The notes under the pieces: model-generated | Databases searched by the model: none | Seen by the model: the letters and a program-made list of their open reading frames with translations, nothing else | Told to the model about the DNA's origin: nothing | In this document: piece by piece, positions 47,300 through 59,420 of the stretch | Position numbering within the stretch: position 1 is the first letter of the stretch | Layout: each line of letters begins with the position of its first letter | From: Eonycteris spelaea | Taxonomy: Eukaryota > Chordata > Mammalia > Chiroptera > Pteropodidae | Assembly: GCA_003508835.1 (NCBI GenBank) | Contig: PUFA01000660.1 | Location: 1 to 64,000 of the forward strand | Direction of reading: 5' to 3' | Length of the DNA stretch: 64,000 bases | Translations under genes and position numbers: made by a program

Positions 47300-47988
47300 T
47301 CAGGCAGAGGCAATTTTGTTCCCCGGGTTACTGTTGGCAATGTATGGAGACATTTTTGGTTGTTACAACTGAGGGAGGTTGGTACTGATATCTACTGGGT
47401 AGAGATAAGTAATGCTGTGGCAGCCTGACCCTTCCTGACCATTTCCTGTTCCAATAAGTTAGTTTCTGACCGTGAAGAGGAATTTTCACTCAAAAGGCTA
47501 ACCTTATAATCAGCTCTTTGTTCTGCTTCTGTAGATAAGCTTGCCACATAGGCCATAGTGCAGGGTGACCTTGAAATTAACTAAAGTCTCATCCTACCTT
47601 TTGCTTGTTTTGTCTAAATAACAAACGTAAGTGTCTGTAACCCATAGCAACTCCTACGTTTATAACTCTTTATAACTGCTGTAACCCATAGCAACTCTCA
47701 TTCTCTGTAACTGCCTAAGGACAAATTAACCAATCGGCCCATGCCAACTTAGCTCTATTAAAGCAAAGTTGCCCCTGAACTCAGGGCCCAGATCTTTAGA
47801 GCACTAGCTCTTCTGGGACTGCCTGCATAATAAACCTGAATTCTCCAACTCTCCATGTGGTGCTTGGTTTCTTGCCAGTCTTGTTTTGCAACATTTCTGC
47901 AACAAGTGTACAGAACAGATGTCCCAAAACAAAAAATTGTCCAGCCCCAAATGTCAGTAATGCTTAGGTTGAGAAACTCTGCTTTAGA
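47300..47988 (+). mobile_element. MER20 hAT DNA transposon split by an LTR
   Basis: 47,300-47,415 carries GGCAATTTTGTTCCCCGG, ATGGAGACATTTTTGGTTG and TCTACTGGGTAGAG. 47,891-47,988 carries ACAAAAAATTGTCCAGCCCC and GGTTGAGAAACTCTG. Together these are the two halves of a MER20 non-autonomous hAT-Charlie element, separated by a 475 bp LTR. Confidence 0.75.
47416..47890 (+). mobile_element. Solo LTR (class I, gammaretrovirus-like) inside MER20
   Basis: Begins TGTGGCAG and ends TTTTGCA. CCAAT box at 47,730-47,734, TATA-like TATTAAA at about 47,757, AATAAA at 47,829-47,834. It contains an internal duplication of CTGTAACCCATAGCAACTC (about 47,635 and 47,684). Promoter spacing and layout resemble gammaretroviral LTRs. 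The target-site duplication could not be resolved, so ends are uncertain by a few bases. Confidence 0.75.
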
Positions 47989-48226
47989 TTACTAGGTGCT
48001 GGGATACACTGATGAATAAGACCAATATGGTGCATGAGATCATGAAATTTATAATGGGAGGAAGAATAAACAAATAGCGAGTTTTTTTTTCTTATTTTCA
48101 CAATTTCCCATGCCTATTCACACAACAGACATTCATTGAACACCTACTCCATGCGAGATATCTTGTCCAGGAGGCAATGAGGCTTAAGCCACATTTGATC
48201 TCTGTCCTAATAAAGCTTAATCTACA
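47989..48226 (-). mobile_element. L2 LINE, left part split by L1
   Basis: Reverse L2 with GACATTCATTGAACACCTAC and CTAATAAAGCTTAATCTAC. Its continuation TGCTTAGTCTAGTGG... is found at 56,091 after the L1. A similar L2 stretch also lies just before (47,995-48,075), perhaps a second copy. Confidence 0.7.
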
Positions 48227-51072
48227 GAGGGTCAAGATGTCGGACTAGGTAACAGCAGGGTTCACCTCCTCCCAGGTCCTCATTAAAAATACAACCAATT
48301 TATAAAAATTTGTCAATGTGAAGACTCATCTGAAGTCCAGCAGATCATAACATACACGGCTGATGATATAAAGAAAGAGCCATATTGAATCTGGTAAGAG
48401 GGGCAAAGTTACGAATTGGCTGGACCCACACTGGCTGGTTGCAGAGGAACACTGGGAGTTAGAGTGAAGCTACAGAAGCCCCCCTGAAGGAGAGAGTTCT
48501 TAGTCCCATACAGGAGATCTCCAGCCCAGGGAAGAGGAGTTCCCAAAAAAATTAACTAAAAATCAGAAGAGATTCTGGCCATTGAGATGGGACTGAAATC
48601 CCAGATGCTCCATTAATGAGACTATGCACAGGCTCTCTTGCCCATGACACTAACCTAGGGCACTGGCACTGGGACAGAAGCTTAGGCAAGATTCATGTGG
48701 GGAAAGACTGCATAACGAGGTTCCCAAATGAGGGCTGGACAGGCAGCCACCATTGTACCTTAGTCTGGGCCATCTTACAGGGCAGTCTACAGACTGGTGG
48801 TGCCAGATCCCCTGTGTAGATCCCTCTCCCCACACAGCCAATTCTGAAACTGCACTAACCTGAGGAAATTGGCCTGCCACACCCAACGTGCATATTGCTC
48901 AGGGTGGCTTATTGTCCAGTTGCTGCCTCGCCCTGCCCCTCCCCAGGGCCAAACATTCCCTGCAGGCAGCAGACCTCAGCCTGTGCTGTGAGTACATTTC
49001 AGGGACAGTTTCAGGCAGATCATTGCTGCCAACATGAGATTGGGCACATCACGGGGATCTGTAGGCTAGTCCCAGAGAGCAGCTGATCTTGCTGTGATCT
49101 GGAACTTCTATGGGAACACTCAGGTGGACAGAGAAGTTGAAAAAAGACAGAAGCTGTATTGGCCTTACTACCATTGTCTCTCTACAACCCCACACTGCCC
49201 AACCCACAAATTGCCTGAGGCAGCCCATTGATAGGCAATGGCCTCCACTCTGGAAATCACCTCTGCCCTACCGTTCTTTGGGGTTGAGTGCAGTAAGCAC
49301 ATTTAGGAGAAATCAGTTGCAAACAGACCCCTTCTTCCTACAGGAGCTATAATACCACTTGGGGGATCTCAGGTATCTGTGGGAACGCCTCAGATGGCAT
49401 TTGGTCTCACTGTGATCTGAGACTACAGAGGGAATGCCCAGGCACAGAAGTTGCAACAAAACTGAGGCTGTATTTACCTGACAGCCCTTGTTTCCCTGAG
49501 ATCTCTCTTTACCCAATCCATAAATTGCCCTTGGTGGCCCATTAATAGGCTACCACCTCTGCCCTGCTTCTTTCAGAGCTTGCACATTTGGCTAGTACAG
49601 TGGGCACAGAAGTTACAGCAAAATTGAGGTTGTGTTGGTCTGATGGTTCTGTTTCCCTGAGATCCACCTTCACCCAAGCCATGAATTGCCTATAGCACAG
49701 TAACAGGCAGCCATCCCTGCCCTATTCCTATCTGGGTTGCGTAATCTGCATAGGCAACAGATATCAGCTAGGGCAGTGAGAAAATTTCAGAGAAAACAGT
49801 GATGAACAGATCACTGCTGCCAGCACAAGATACAATATCAGCTGAACAGATCACAGGGTTTGGTGGTCCCATCCCAGATGGCAGTAAGTCTCACTGATAT
49901 GTGACTTTTCTTGGATCCCATGGTCACAGAGCTCATATCAAAGCTGGTGCTATATAGGCTTACTGGTCCATGCCTCACTGAGACCCTAACCCACAAATTA
50001 CCTGTGGCAAGCATGTTCCCAGGTAACCTGGTCCCATCCTGTGCTTTCCTTGGGATATGAATTCAACACCAAACCACAGCATTCAGTTTGTGCAGCACGC
50101 ACAAAGCCTGTATATCCAGGACAAGGTCTCAGTGGCAAGCCACAAACCCATGCCCATTAGCTTCAGTAATTCTTGAACAGATCTTAGGTGTTTGCAGGCC
50201 ATAAGTGGACAACACCTGGCCTTGCTGTGAACTTATACCTGTACAGGGAGCCACAGGGACAGCACTAGCATGTAAACTGACACTGCAGTGGTAGGGGGAA
50301 ATCTGCCCAATTTATTCAGGTGACTACCTGGGTCCCTGCACCAACCAACATGTATATCACTCAGATACACTTCCAGTTGTGGAGTCTTATAGGCAACTAA
50401 TAGGCAACCTCAGGCCTTGAAGGGCACTGATCCTTCTGCTAGGCCTCTCTAGGTTTGATACTGGGGTAACCAAACCACAGCCTACAGCGTTGTTTCTTTC
50501 ACTTACCTACAAATCTAGCATAGGCAGATCTAACCATCTGCAGATTGCTTTGTAGCTCTCACCAGGTAGCCCCAAGCAATCAAAAGAAGTGGCTTACTTT
50601 GGTCAACTGGGGAGCCCCTCCCAAATGGCCACAAAACTAACACATGCAGAGTCTGGTACTAGACCACAACAGTGCAAGTCCTGACTAGCCCCATAAGTGG
50701 TACACAAAAAAGATAAACTCAACAAGTACACAAGCCTGCTAGGGCAAATACCACTGTGTGAGATCAGCCCCAGTATAGCAACTCATACCCTGTGGACATA
50801 GCCAATTTCCACAGTTAAATCAATCTAAGCGTTAATCCCATACACTGAGGTACTAACACCAGTAAATGCTTAGCTACGATAGAATCACATATAACCCACA
50901 CAAAGACCACATCCAGAGCTTCTGGCACAGGAGATTAGGGTAAGTGTGCCAATAGACCACAGAAGATGCCTTCTACATAAGGCTATTTGACTAAAGCTAA
51001 GAGACAAAACAAATCTTCCTATAGAAATGAACATAGAGAGGCTAATAAAATGAGAAAACAAAGAAACATGCC

Positions 51073-51930
51073 ATGAGTGAAACAACACGAAAAACTCCAG
51101 AAAATAAGCTAAATAAAATGGAGGCAAGCAACCCACCAGTGACAAAGTTCAAAATATTAGTTATAAGTATGCTCAAGGAGTTTAGGGGTAGAATAGATGA
51201 GCTCAATGAGAACCTCAACAGAGAAACAGTAAGTATAAAAAAGGACAGAAACTGTAAGAAAAAAACAGACAGAAATGAAGAATAAAATAACTGAAATGAA
51301 GAGTACATTAGAAGAATTCCACAGCAGATTGGATGAAGCAGAAGATTAAATAAGGAAACTGGGTAGCAGAAAATACTTAATGGAAACAGCAAAAATAAAA
51401 AAAAGAATTTAAAAAAATGAATATTGTTTAAGAGACCTCTGGGACAACATGATGTGTAACAATATTCACATCATAGGAGTACTAGGAGGAGAAGAGAGAG
51501 AGCAGAGGATTGAAAATCTATTAGAAAAAAGTGACAGAAAACTTCCAGTCCAGAAAGTACAAAGAGCCCCAAACAAGAAGAATTCAAACAGACCCACAAG
51601 ACACACCACAATTAAAATGCCAAAAGTCAAAGATAAAGAAAGAATCTTAAAAGCATCACGAGAAAGGCAGCTAGTTACTTACGAGGGTCCCCCATAAGAA
51701 TATCTGCTGATTTTTCAATGGAAACTTTGCAGACCAGAAGGAACTGGCAAGAAATATTTAAAGTTATGTAAAATAAGAATCTACAACCACAAATACTCTA
51801 TCCAGTGAGGTTTCTATTAAAATAGAAGGTGTGATAAAGAGCTTTTAAGATAGAGAAAAGCTTAAGGAATTTATCACCAACAAGATGCTATTACAGAAAT
51901 GTTAAAGGGACTTCTGTTAACATAAAGAAG
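51073..51930 (+). pseudogene. L1 ORF1 (ORF1p chaperone) pseudogene
   Basis: Trimeric RNA-binding ORF1p in its live form. 51,073-51,285 encodes the N-terminal part beginning MSETTRKTPENKLNKMEAS with heptad-like leucines. After a stop and frameshift, 51,449-51,697 encodes the RRM/C-terminal part with IIGVLGGEEREQRIENL and RPTRHTTIKMPKVKDKERIL. The end (about 51,700-51,930) continues in the same frame with stops. Lies about 30 bases before ORF2. Confidence 0.85.
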
Positions 51931-51963
51931 GGGCGTAAATAACAAATAAAAACAAATAATAAA

Positions 51964-54900
51964 ATGGCAATAACTATGGACCTATCAAAAATTACTTTAA
52001 ATGTAAATGAAATAAATGCTCCAATAAAAAGAAAGAGGGTAACTGAATGGATAAGAAATCAAGATCCATGTGTGTGCTGTCTACAAGAGACCCACTTCAG
52101 ATCAAATGGTACTTACAAACTCAAAGCAAAGGGATGGGAAAAATATATTTCATACAAATGGAAATGAAAAAAATAAAGCCGGGGTAGTAATACATCAGAC
52201 TAAATAGACTTTAAAACAAAGGCTATAATAAGAGAGAAAAACAGGGCATTACATAATGATAAAGGGATCAATACATCAAGAGGACATAACCTCAGTAAAC
52301 ATATATGCAACAAGCATAGGAGTACCTAGATACATGAAGCAATTATTGACTGACATAAAAGGAGAGATCAACAGTAATATACTTACAGTAGGGGACTTTA
52401 GCACCTCATTGGTACAAATGAAAAGATTTTCCAGACAGAAAATCAACAAGGAAACAATGGTGCTAAAAGACACAGTAGACCAGATGGATTTTTAGATGTT
52501 TTCACAGCATTTCACCCGAAAGGAACAAAATATACATTTTTTTTTCTCAAGTGCACATGGATCATTTACCAGAATAGGTAGGCCACAAAGCAAATATCGG
52601 TAAATATAACAAGATTGAAATCATACCAACCATCTTCTTCAATTATTATTGTATCAAAATAGAAATCAAATACAAGGAAAAAACTGGAAAATACACAAAC
52701 ACTTGGAGGTTAAATAACATGATACTAAACAATGAATGGGTTAACAATGACATCAAGGAAGAAATAAAAAAATACCTGGAAACAAATGAAAGTGAAATCA
52801 CAAACCTCAAAATCTATGGGACACAGAAAAAACAATCCTAAGAGGGAAATTCTTAGCAATACAGGCCTACCTCAAGAAACAAGAAAAAAAAAATCAAAGA
52901 AATGGACTAACCTTCAAATTAAAACAGCTAGAAAAAAAAACAAGCCCAAAGTGACTAAAAGGAAGGAAATAATAAAGATCAGAAAAGATATAAGTGAAAT
53001 AGAGTCTAGAAAAATAATACAAAAGATTAATGAAAGCAAAAGCTGGTTCTTTGAAAGAATAAAAAAAAATGATAAACCCTTACCCAGACTGTTGAAGGCA
53101 AAAAAAGAGAGAGGACTCAAATAAATAAAATCAGAACTGAAAGAGGAGAAATAACTATGGACCCCAAAGAAATACAGAGGATCATAAGAAAATACTACAA
53201 ACAATTATATGCCAACAAATTGGACAATCTGGAAGAAATAAATACACCCTAGAAACATAGAATCTCCCAAGAACAAGCCAAGAAGAAACAGAAAATCTGA
53301 ACTGAATGATTACTACCAACAAAATCAAATCAGTAATAAAAAAATTCCCAAAAACAAAATTCCCAGACCAGAAATCTTCACAGAAAAATTTTACCCAACA
53401 TTCAGAGAAAACTTAACACCTATTCTTCTCAAAGTATTCCAAAAAATTCAGGAAGAAGGAAGGCTCCTATTTTCCTTTTGTGAGGCAACCATTACCTTGA
53501 TTTCAAAACCAAACTAAGACATTACAATAAAAAGAAATCTATAGGCAGATATCTTTTATGAACATTGATACAAAAATCCTCAACAAAATATTAGCAAACT
53601 GAATTCAGCAATACATTAAAAATATCATACACCATAATCTAGTTGGATTTATTCCTGGGATACAAGGTTGGTAAAATATCCATAAATAAATTAATATGAT
53701 AAACCACATTAACAAATCAAAACATAAAAAAACATATGATCATATCAATAGATATAGAAAATCCAGCATCAATTTATGATAAAAACTCTCAGCAAAGTGG
53801 GAATAGAAGGAACATACCTAAACATAATAAAGGCCATATGTGACAAAACTACAGCTAACATCATACTCAATGAGGAAAGGCTAAAAGCATTTTTATTAAG
53901 ATCAGTAACAAGAGAAGGATGCCTACTTTCGCCACTTCTGTTCAACATCGTATTGGAAGTCCTAGCCACAACAATCAGGGGGAAAAAAAAAAAACAGAAA
54001 TGAAAGATATACGAATTAGAAAGGAAGAAATAAAACTCTCATTATTTGCAGAGCACATGATATTACATATGGAAAACCCTATAGATTATACCAAAAAAAT
54101 TTGTTAGAACTAATCAACTAATTCAGTAAAGTAGCAGCATACAAAATTAATATTCAGAAGTCTGTGGCATTTTTATACACCAATGATGAACTGCCATAAA
54201 GAGAAAGTAAGAAAATAATGTATTTATAATTGCATTGAAAATAATAAAATACCTAGGAATCGAATTAACCAAGCGGGAAAAGACCTGTTCTCAGAAAATT
54301 ATAAGTCATCAAAAAAAGAAAATGAAGAAGATATTAATAAACGGAAGCATATACCATGCTCATGAGTAGCAAGAATCAACATCATTAAAATGGCCATACT
54401 ACCCAAAGCAATCTATAGATTCAGTGCAATCCCTCTCAAAATGTCAATGGCATTTTTCAGAGAGCTAGTACAAATAATCCTAACATTTATATGGAACCAT
54501 GAAAAATCTCAAATAGCCATGGAAATCTTGAAAAAGAACAGGTTGGAGGTATCATACTACCTGATATCAAACTATATTACAAGGCTACAATAATCAAAAC
54601 AGCATGGTACTGGCATAAAAAACAGATACATTGATCAATGGAATAGAATTGAGAGCCCAGAAATAAATCCACATCAATATACCCATGTAATATATGACAA
54701 AAGAAGCAAGAATAAACAATGGAGTAAAGACAGTCTCTTCAATAAATGGTGCTGGGAACATTGGTCTGTACATGCATAAAAAAAAGAAGAAAAAAAAAAG
54801 AAACTGGACCACCTTCTCACACCATATCCAAGAATAGACTCAAAATAGATTAAAAGCTTAAATATAAGACTGAAAACCATAAAGCTTTTAGAAGAAAACA

Positions 54901-55735
54901 TAGGCAGCAATCTCTCTAATATTGCTACTAATAATTTATTTTCAGATATATCTCCCCGGGCAAGGGAAACAAAAGAAAAAAAAAATGGGACTACATAAAA
55001 CTTAAAAATTTTTACACGGTGAATGAAACCATCAACAAAACAAAATGACAACATAGTGAATGGGAGAATATATTCACTTATGGTACATCAAATAAGGGAT
55101 TAATATCTAAAATATATAAAGAACTCATAAAATTCAACAACAAAGAAACAATCCAATTAGAATATAGGCAGAATACCTGAATAGAGATTTTTTCAATTGA
55201 CATATGAAAGATGTTCAAAGTCACTAATCATCAAAGAAATGTACATTAAAACCGCAATGAAATATCATGACACCTGTCAGAATGACTATCATCAGTAAAT
55301 CAAATAACAACTAGTGTTGGTGAGGATGTAGAGAAAAGGTAACTCTCATACACTGTTGGTGGGATTGCAAATTGGTACAGCCAGTATGGAAAACAGTCTG
55401 TAAATTCCTCAAAACATTCAAATGGATCTATTTTTTGACCCAGCAATTGCACTTCTGGATGTTTACCCAAATAAAACCAAAACAATAATTCACAAAGATC
55501 TATGCATCTCTTTGTTCATGGCAGCACAATTTACAATAGCCAAGATATTGAAGCAACCTAAATGCTTATTAACAGATGAGTAAAGAAGTTATGGTTCATA
55601 CATTCATGAAATATTACTCAGCCATTAAAAATGAGATCCTAACATTCATAATGATATGGATGGACCAAGAGGTTATCATGCTGAGTTAAATAAGTCAGAC
55701 AGAGAAAGATAAATACCATATTATGTCACTTATAT
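51964..55735 (+). pseudogene. L1 ORF2 (endonuclease/reverse transcriptase) pseudogene
   Basis: 51,964-52,167 encodes the endonuclease start (N-E-I-N-A-P-I-K-R then Q-D-P-C-V-C-C-L-Q-E-T-H). 52,256-52,495 continues it (VNIYATSIGVPRYMKQLLTD, GDFST). 52,786-53,124 is the linker. The reverse transcriptase spans about 53,300-54,600. 54,390-54,593 encodes a conserved [11 protein letters not shown] block. The catalytic F-A-D-D box has become F-A-E-H (54,045-54,056), which would abolish polymerase activity. The C-terminal domain extends to about 55,735. Many stops and frameshifts. Confidence 0.85.
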
Positions 55736-56090
55736 GTGGAATCTAAAGAACAAAAAAGAACAAACTAGTAAAAACAGACTCACAAATATAGAGGACAATC
55801 TGGTGACAGCCAAAGGGGAGATGAGTTGGGGGTTGGTAGAATGGAGTGAAGAGTTCAAGAAGTACAAATTAGTAGTTGATAGATGGCCATGGGATGGGGC
55901 ATGGCATAGGGAATGCAGTCAGCAGTAAGGTAATGGCTATGTGTAGAGCAAAAATGAAAATAATCAAGGGGATCGTTTCATAAAGTATATAAATGTCTAA
56001 CTGATGTACTGTATACTTGAAACTAATAATATAAAAACAATGTATGAGCAATATCCAAAATAAAGTGTCTTAAATTTTTTTAAAAAAAAA

Positions 56091-56580
56091 TGCTTAGTCT
56101 AGTGGTAGAAGAAGTCTTGGAAATAAACAATTTCAGCACTAGATAATAGATTTAATAGAGGTGTGGCCATGGTGCTATAGGAATGAAGATTGTAAGTGTA
56201 CAAGCTCTCCTGGAGGTGATGATGCCAGGAAAACTCTTCAGAGAACATGTTCTTGCAGCTGTGTCTTAAAGAAATATTTTGAGTTCACTGACGGAAGCTG
56301 AAAAAAAAAATTTTGTTGGAGACCAATATGAACAAAATCATGGAGGGTGAAAAATCATGTGCATTGGTAAAATGGCCATGGCATGGTGTATCTTGCCTAT
56401 GGGGTTCCTGAATGAGAGTGGCTAGGATGAGGCTGGATACTCAAGCAGGAGCCATAATAAGAAGGGCCTTATAGGATATGTTAAAACCCTAGAATTTTCT
56501 CTCAGAGGCAATTGGAAGTATTGAAATGTTTTAAGAAGGATAGCGATATGGTCAGATTGTTGCTATGGATCTCCAGAAAT
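56091..56580 (-). mobile_element. L2 LINE, right part
   Basis: Continues the L2 split by the L1: GCTTAGTCTAGTGGTAGAAG, GGTGTGGCCATGGTGCTAT, AAGAAGGGCCTTATAGGAT and GCAATTGGAAGTATTGAAAT follow the L2 order. Confidence 0.75.
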
Positions 56581-56629
56581 CATAGATTATTGAGTTTGGT
56601 AAAATCTTAGAAGAAGGGCAAGAACAAGG

Positions 56630-56880
56630 GACCAACATTTAGAGATTGCTTACTATGTGTCAGTAACTGTGCATACCTTATTTCCCATATATCTGTGGTG
56701 TTTAATGCTCAGCAGCAGCTTAATTAATGTTAACTATCATTATCAACATCATCATCATCATCATCGTCACATTGTATTACATATTTCTTGCAAATCTGAG
56801 ATAGATGCTATTGTTCTTTTCATTTTGTCCATGGAAAAATTGAGATCCAGAGCTCAAAGTACTTCTGAAATATCATCTTC
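56630..56880 (-). mobile_element. MIR-like fragment with (ATC)n
   Basis: Diverged reverse MIR (GCTTACTATGTGTCAG..., later ATGGAAAAATTGAGATCCAG) with an ATC microsatellite at 56,745-56,766 in the middle. Confidence 0.5.
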
Positions 56881-59249
56881 TATTAGGTAGGTAGGAAAAT
56901 GTCTATCGCAAAACAAAACATTTTAGGAGGAACATATCTTTACCAGTGTGTACCCATTGATATTTTTGGATGCAAACACTGTTGTCTTTCTTTTGAGGAG
57001 GAACTTTCTAATTTAAGAATTTGATTTTTACTTGGTTTAAGAATGACTTCAAAGGGAAATGGATGGGGTATAAATTTTGGTTTCGACCTAGTTGATGGTT
57101 AAAATCTACCAGTTTTTTTTAAGTTTTCAACTGTGACCCACAGTTAGTAATACATTTTATATTGTGGTCTAATAAACATACACTTAACTGCAGCAAAAGT
57201 TTTACCAAACAATCTTAACTTTGCCCTATGTGATACATCTTAGATTTTCCATAAAATACATTATTTTTTCTATTCCATTCCATTAAAAATGCTACTTTTG
57301 ACTCATAGTTTAAAATACTATTACTTAAATTATCTTGTACCAATTCTCCATAAGGCTTGGGATCCAAAGGTACTTCATCTGGACAGGCAGCTATCAGTTT
57401 TGGGTACAGTTTTGGGTACAGTGATCAAAACCTAGGTGGAGTCCTAAGGTCCTTTTTAGGCTGGTCCACAAAGAACATCTCACAAACTCAGGCAAGGAGA
57501 TCAAGGGTCGGTGCAGTATCCTGTAAGCACAGGAAACATACACAAACATATTAAAGTGGCATGAACAAAACTGCATATGAATCCTCATGCAAGAAAGAAT
57601 GTTGCTAAACTCAGACACCATCTCAGAGGCAAACTCATCAAATTAAATTCTGAGGTGCTAACTCAAACCCAAAAGGTATAGCTAAAAGGTAGGTAAAATT
57701 GTATATAGGTCACTGCCTATTTTATCTTTTCTCATAAACTTGGAATGATAGTACTTAAAACCTAGGCGAACTATTTTGGCCATCTCTTCTTCCAGTCCCT
57801 TGGCCTCTTGGCTTCTGTTTCCTCATACTCTGCCTCATACTGGAATCTCATGATCATATTTTGTTTTTTTTGAATGTCCCATTTTTTGAGTGTATATAGT
57901 GGACTATATACAAGGTTAACTACTTAGCAAAGGCTTTCATGGATTTCAAAGTTTTTTTCCAGATCATATATTACATTGTAAGCAGCATGAATCTTGTATG
58001 TGCAGAAGAAAGTTTTGTTAGTACTCAAGATCTTTGCATTTTAGTAGTACTCCGAATACTATGAAGAGCGTGATAGTTTCTCTTTGTATCCTTGGAGATA
58101 CTTCTGGCAACAACAACAAAAAAAAACCCTTGGCACTAAAGCTCCATTACTTGAAGGCTGCTGATGAAATGGCAAAATACCAAAGGTTTCATAAGGTATG
58201 TGACACAGTTTGCTTTTCAATCTTATGACAGAAATATCTTGGTGCACAGCTTCTCTTTTTGTAACCACACTTCCAATTTCTTTTCCTCACTTCCTATTTC
58301 AATGCTCCCCTTTCCCATCTAGTCAGGTTTTAATATATCCTCTTTCTGAATCTTTTCTTTTTCTTTCAGAGTATAGCCGACCTCTTCACTTAATCAAACA
58401 TGATCTGATGCCGTTATTTTGGAATATGGGATTGATTAAGAAATGTATCTATCCCAAAGTGTTTCCTTGCCTGTATGAATTTGTAATTTAAGGTTTTCAT
58501 TCCACAATGAGCTTTGAATTTCAGGCCTCAACAAGCAAATATGTGTATTTTGGTCAGAAGCAAGAGGACCTCTACAATCTTAATAAGCTTATAGTCCCCC
58601 GAAACTGAAGTTAAATCTTACCCATTTGAGGTTAGAGGAGAGACAAGAAGAATGACTTGTAATTGACCCTGATCTATCTATTACCCATCTTCTTTCACTT
58701 TATTTCATCCCATGGCACAATGCTCTGCTAAAAAAGAAAAGCACATATTGGCTTTGCTAAGGTTGCTGGGGCCTGTTTTTGATAGGGGCCTGGAGTTGTG
58801 TGTGGGGAAATCCATTCCACCTGGCTTTCTCTAAGATCAGAAGCCACTGTTTCAACAGAGGTTTGCCAGAGCACCCCTCCCATTGTCCCCTGCCAGAGTA
58901 CTAAATACATTTCTCCTTCACATTTGTGTATATATATATTTGGCATGAATTTTCTCATGTACTGCTTTTTAAATTTCTGAGAGAGAAGGATGAATATTAT
59001 GTTTCTCTTTGCCACTTCTATGGTTGGTTACTACTGTTGACAAAGTAGGCAATTATTCCTTGTTGATAATCTCTATTTTATTTCTTGATGTTTTGAATGC
59101 TTGATGGCAGATTGCTGGCTTCAGTAGGCTGCCAGTTAGATGTTAGATGACTTCATAGTCCAATCTACTTTCTTTAAGCCTGTTTTCAAGGGAAGGAGTT
59201 TTGTTTAGCAGCCTAAGATGTTACATTTTTAATATTGATTTTGCATGAT
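56881..59249. other. Mostly unique intergenic sequence
   Basis: No gene confirmed. 57,100-57,310 (GTGACCCACAGTTAGTAATA, CATCTTAGATTTTCCAT, TTTGACTCATAGTTTAAAAT) looks like an old dispersed repeat of unresolved family. 57,399-57,421 has a tandem AGTTTTGGGTAC duplication. A polypyrimidine run plus AG at about 58,357-58,370 resembles a splice acceptor but has no verified exon. Confidence 0.4.
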
Positions 59250-59420
59250 TTTCTTTGTGCTAGTTACTATTCTAGTGCTTTACATGTATTATGTCATTTA
59301 ATCCTCACAGCATCACAATGAGATATGCTCTATTACTAACATCTTATTTAAAATTTAAAGGAACTCAGAGGGGTTATGAATCATGCCCAAGTTCATATAA
59401 GAAAAATTGACTCCTGAATC
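59250..59420 (-). mobile_element. MIR SINE fragment
   Basis: Reverse MIR: TATGTCATTTAATCCTCACA, TAAAGGAACTCAGAGGGGTT and CATGCCCAAGTTCATA in order. Confidence 0.7.

Larger units (their letters stand above)
48227..56090 (+). mobile_element. Near full-length LINE-1, inactive
   Basis: About 7.86 kb. 5' end GGTCAAGATGTCGGAC, long 5' UTR (48,227-51,070) rich in internal similar segments, ORF1 remnant, ORF2 remnant, 3' UTR and a poly-A tail at 56,081-56,090. Target-site duplication GCTTAATCTA (48,215-48,224) against GCTTAGTCTA (56,092-56,101), one mismatch, placed in an L2. Both frames are broken, so it cannot mobilise itself. Confidence 0.9.

Noticed and set aside
54674..55054. 126-codon hydrophobic minus-strand frame
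   Set aside because: Antisense of L1 ORF2 in the 48,227-56,090 element.
56745..56766. Histidine-repeat peptide
   Set aside because: Translation of an (ATC)n microsatellite within an old MIR.
58357..58491. Terminal exon after a strong pyrimidine tract and AG
   Set aside because: Only the acceptor-like signal is visible. The 40-codon frame behind it has no recognisable homology.
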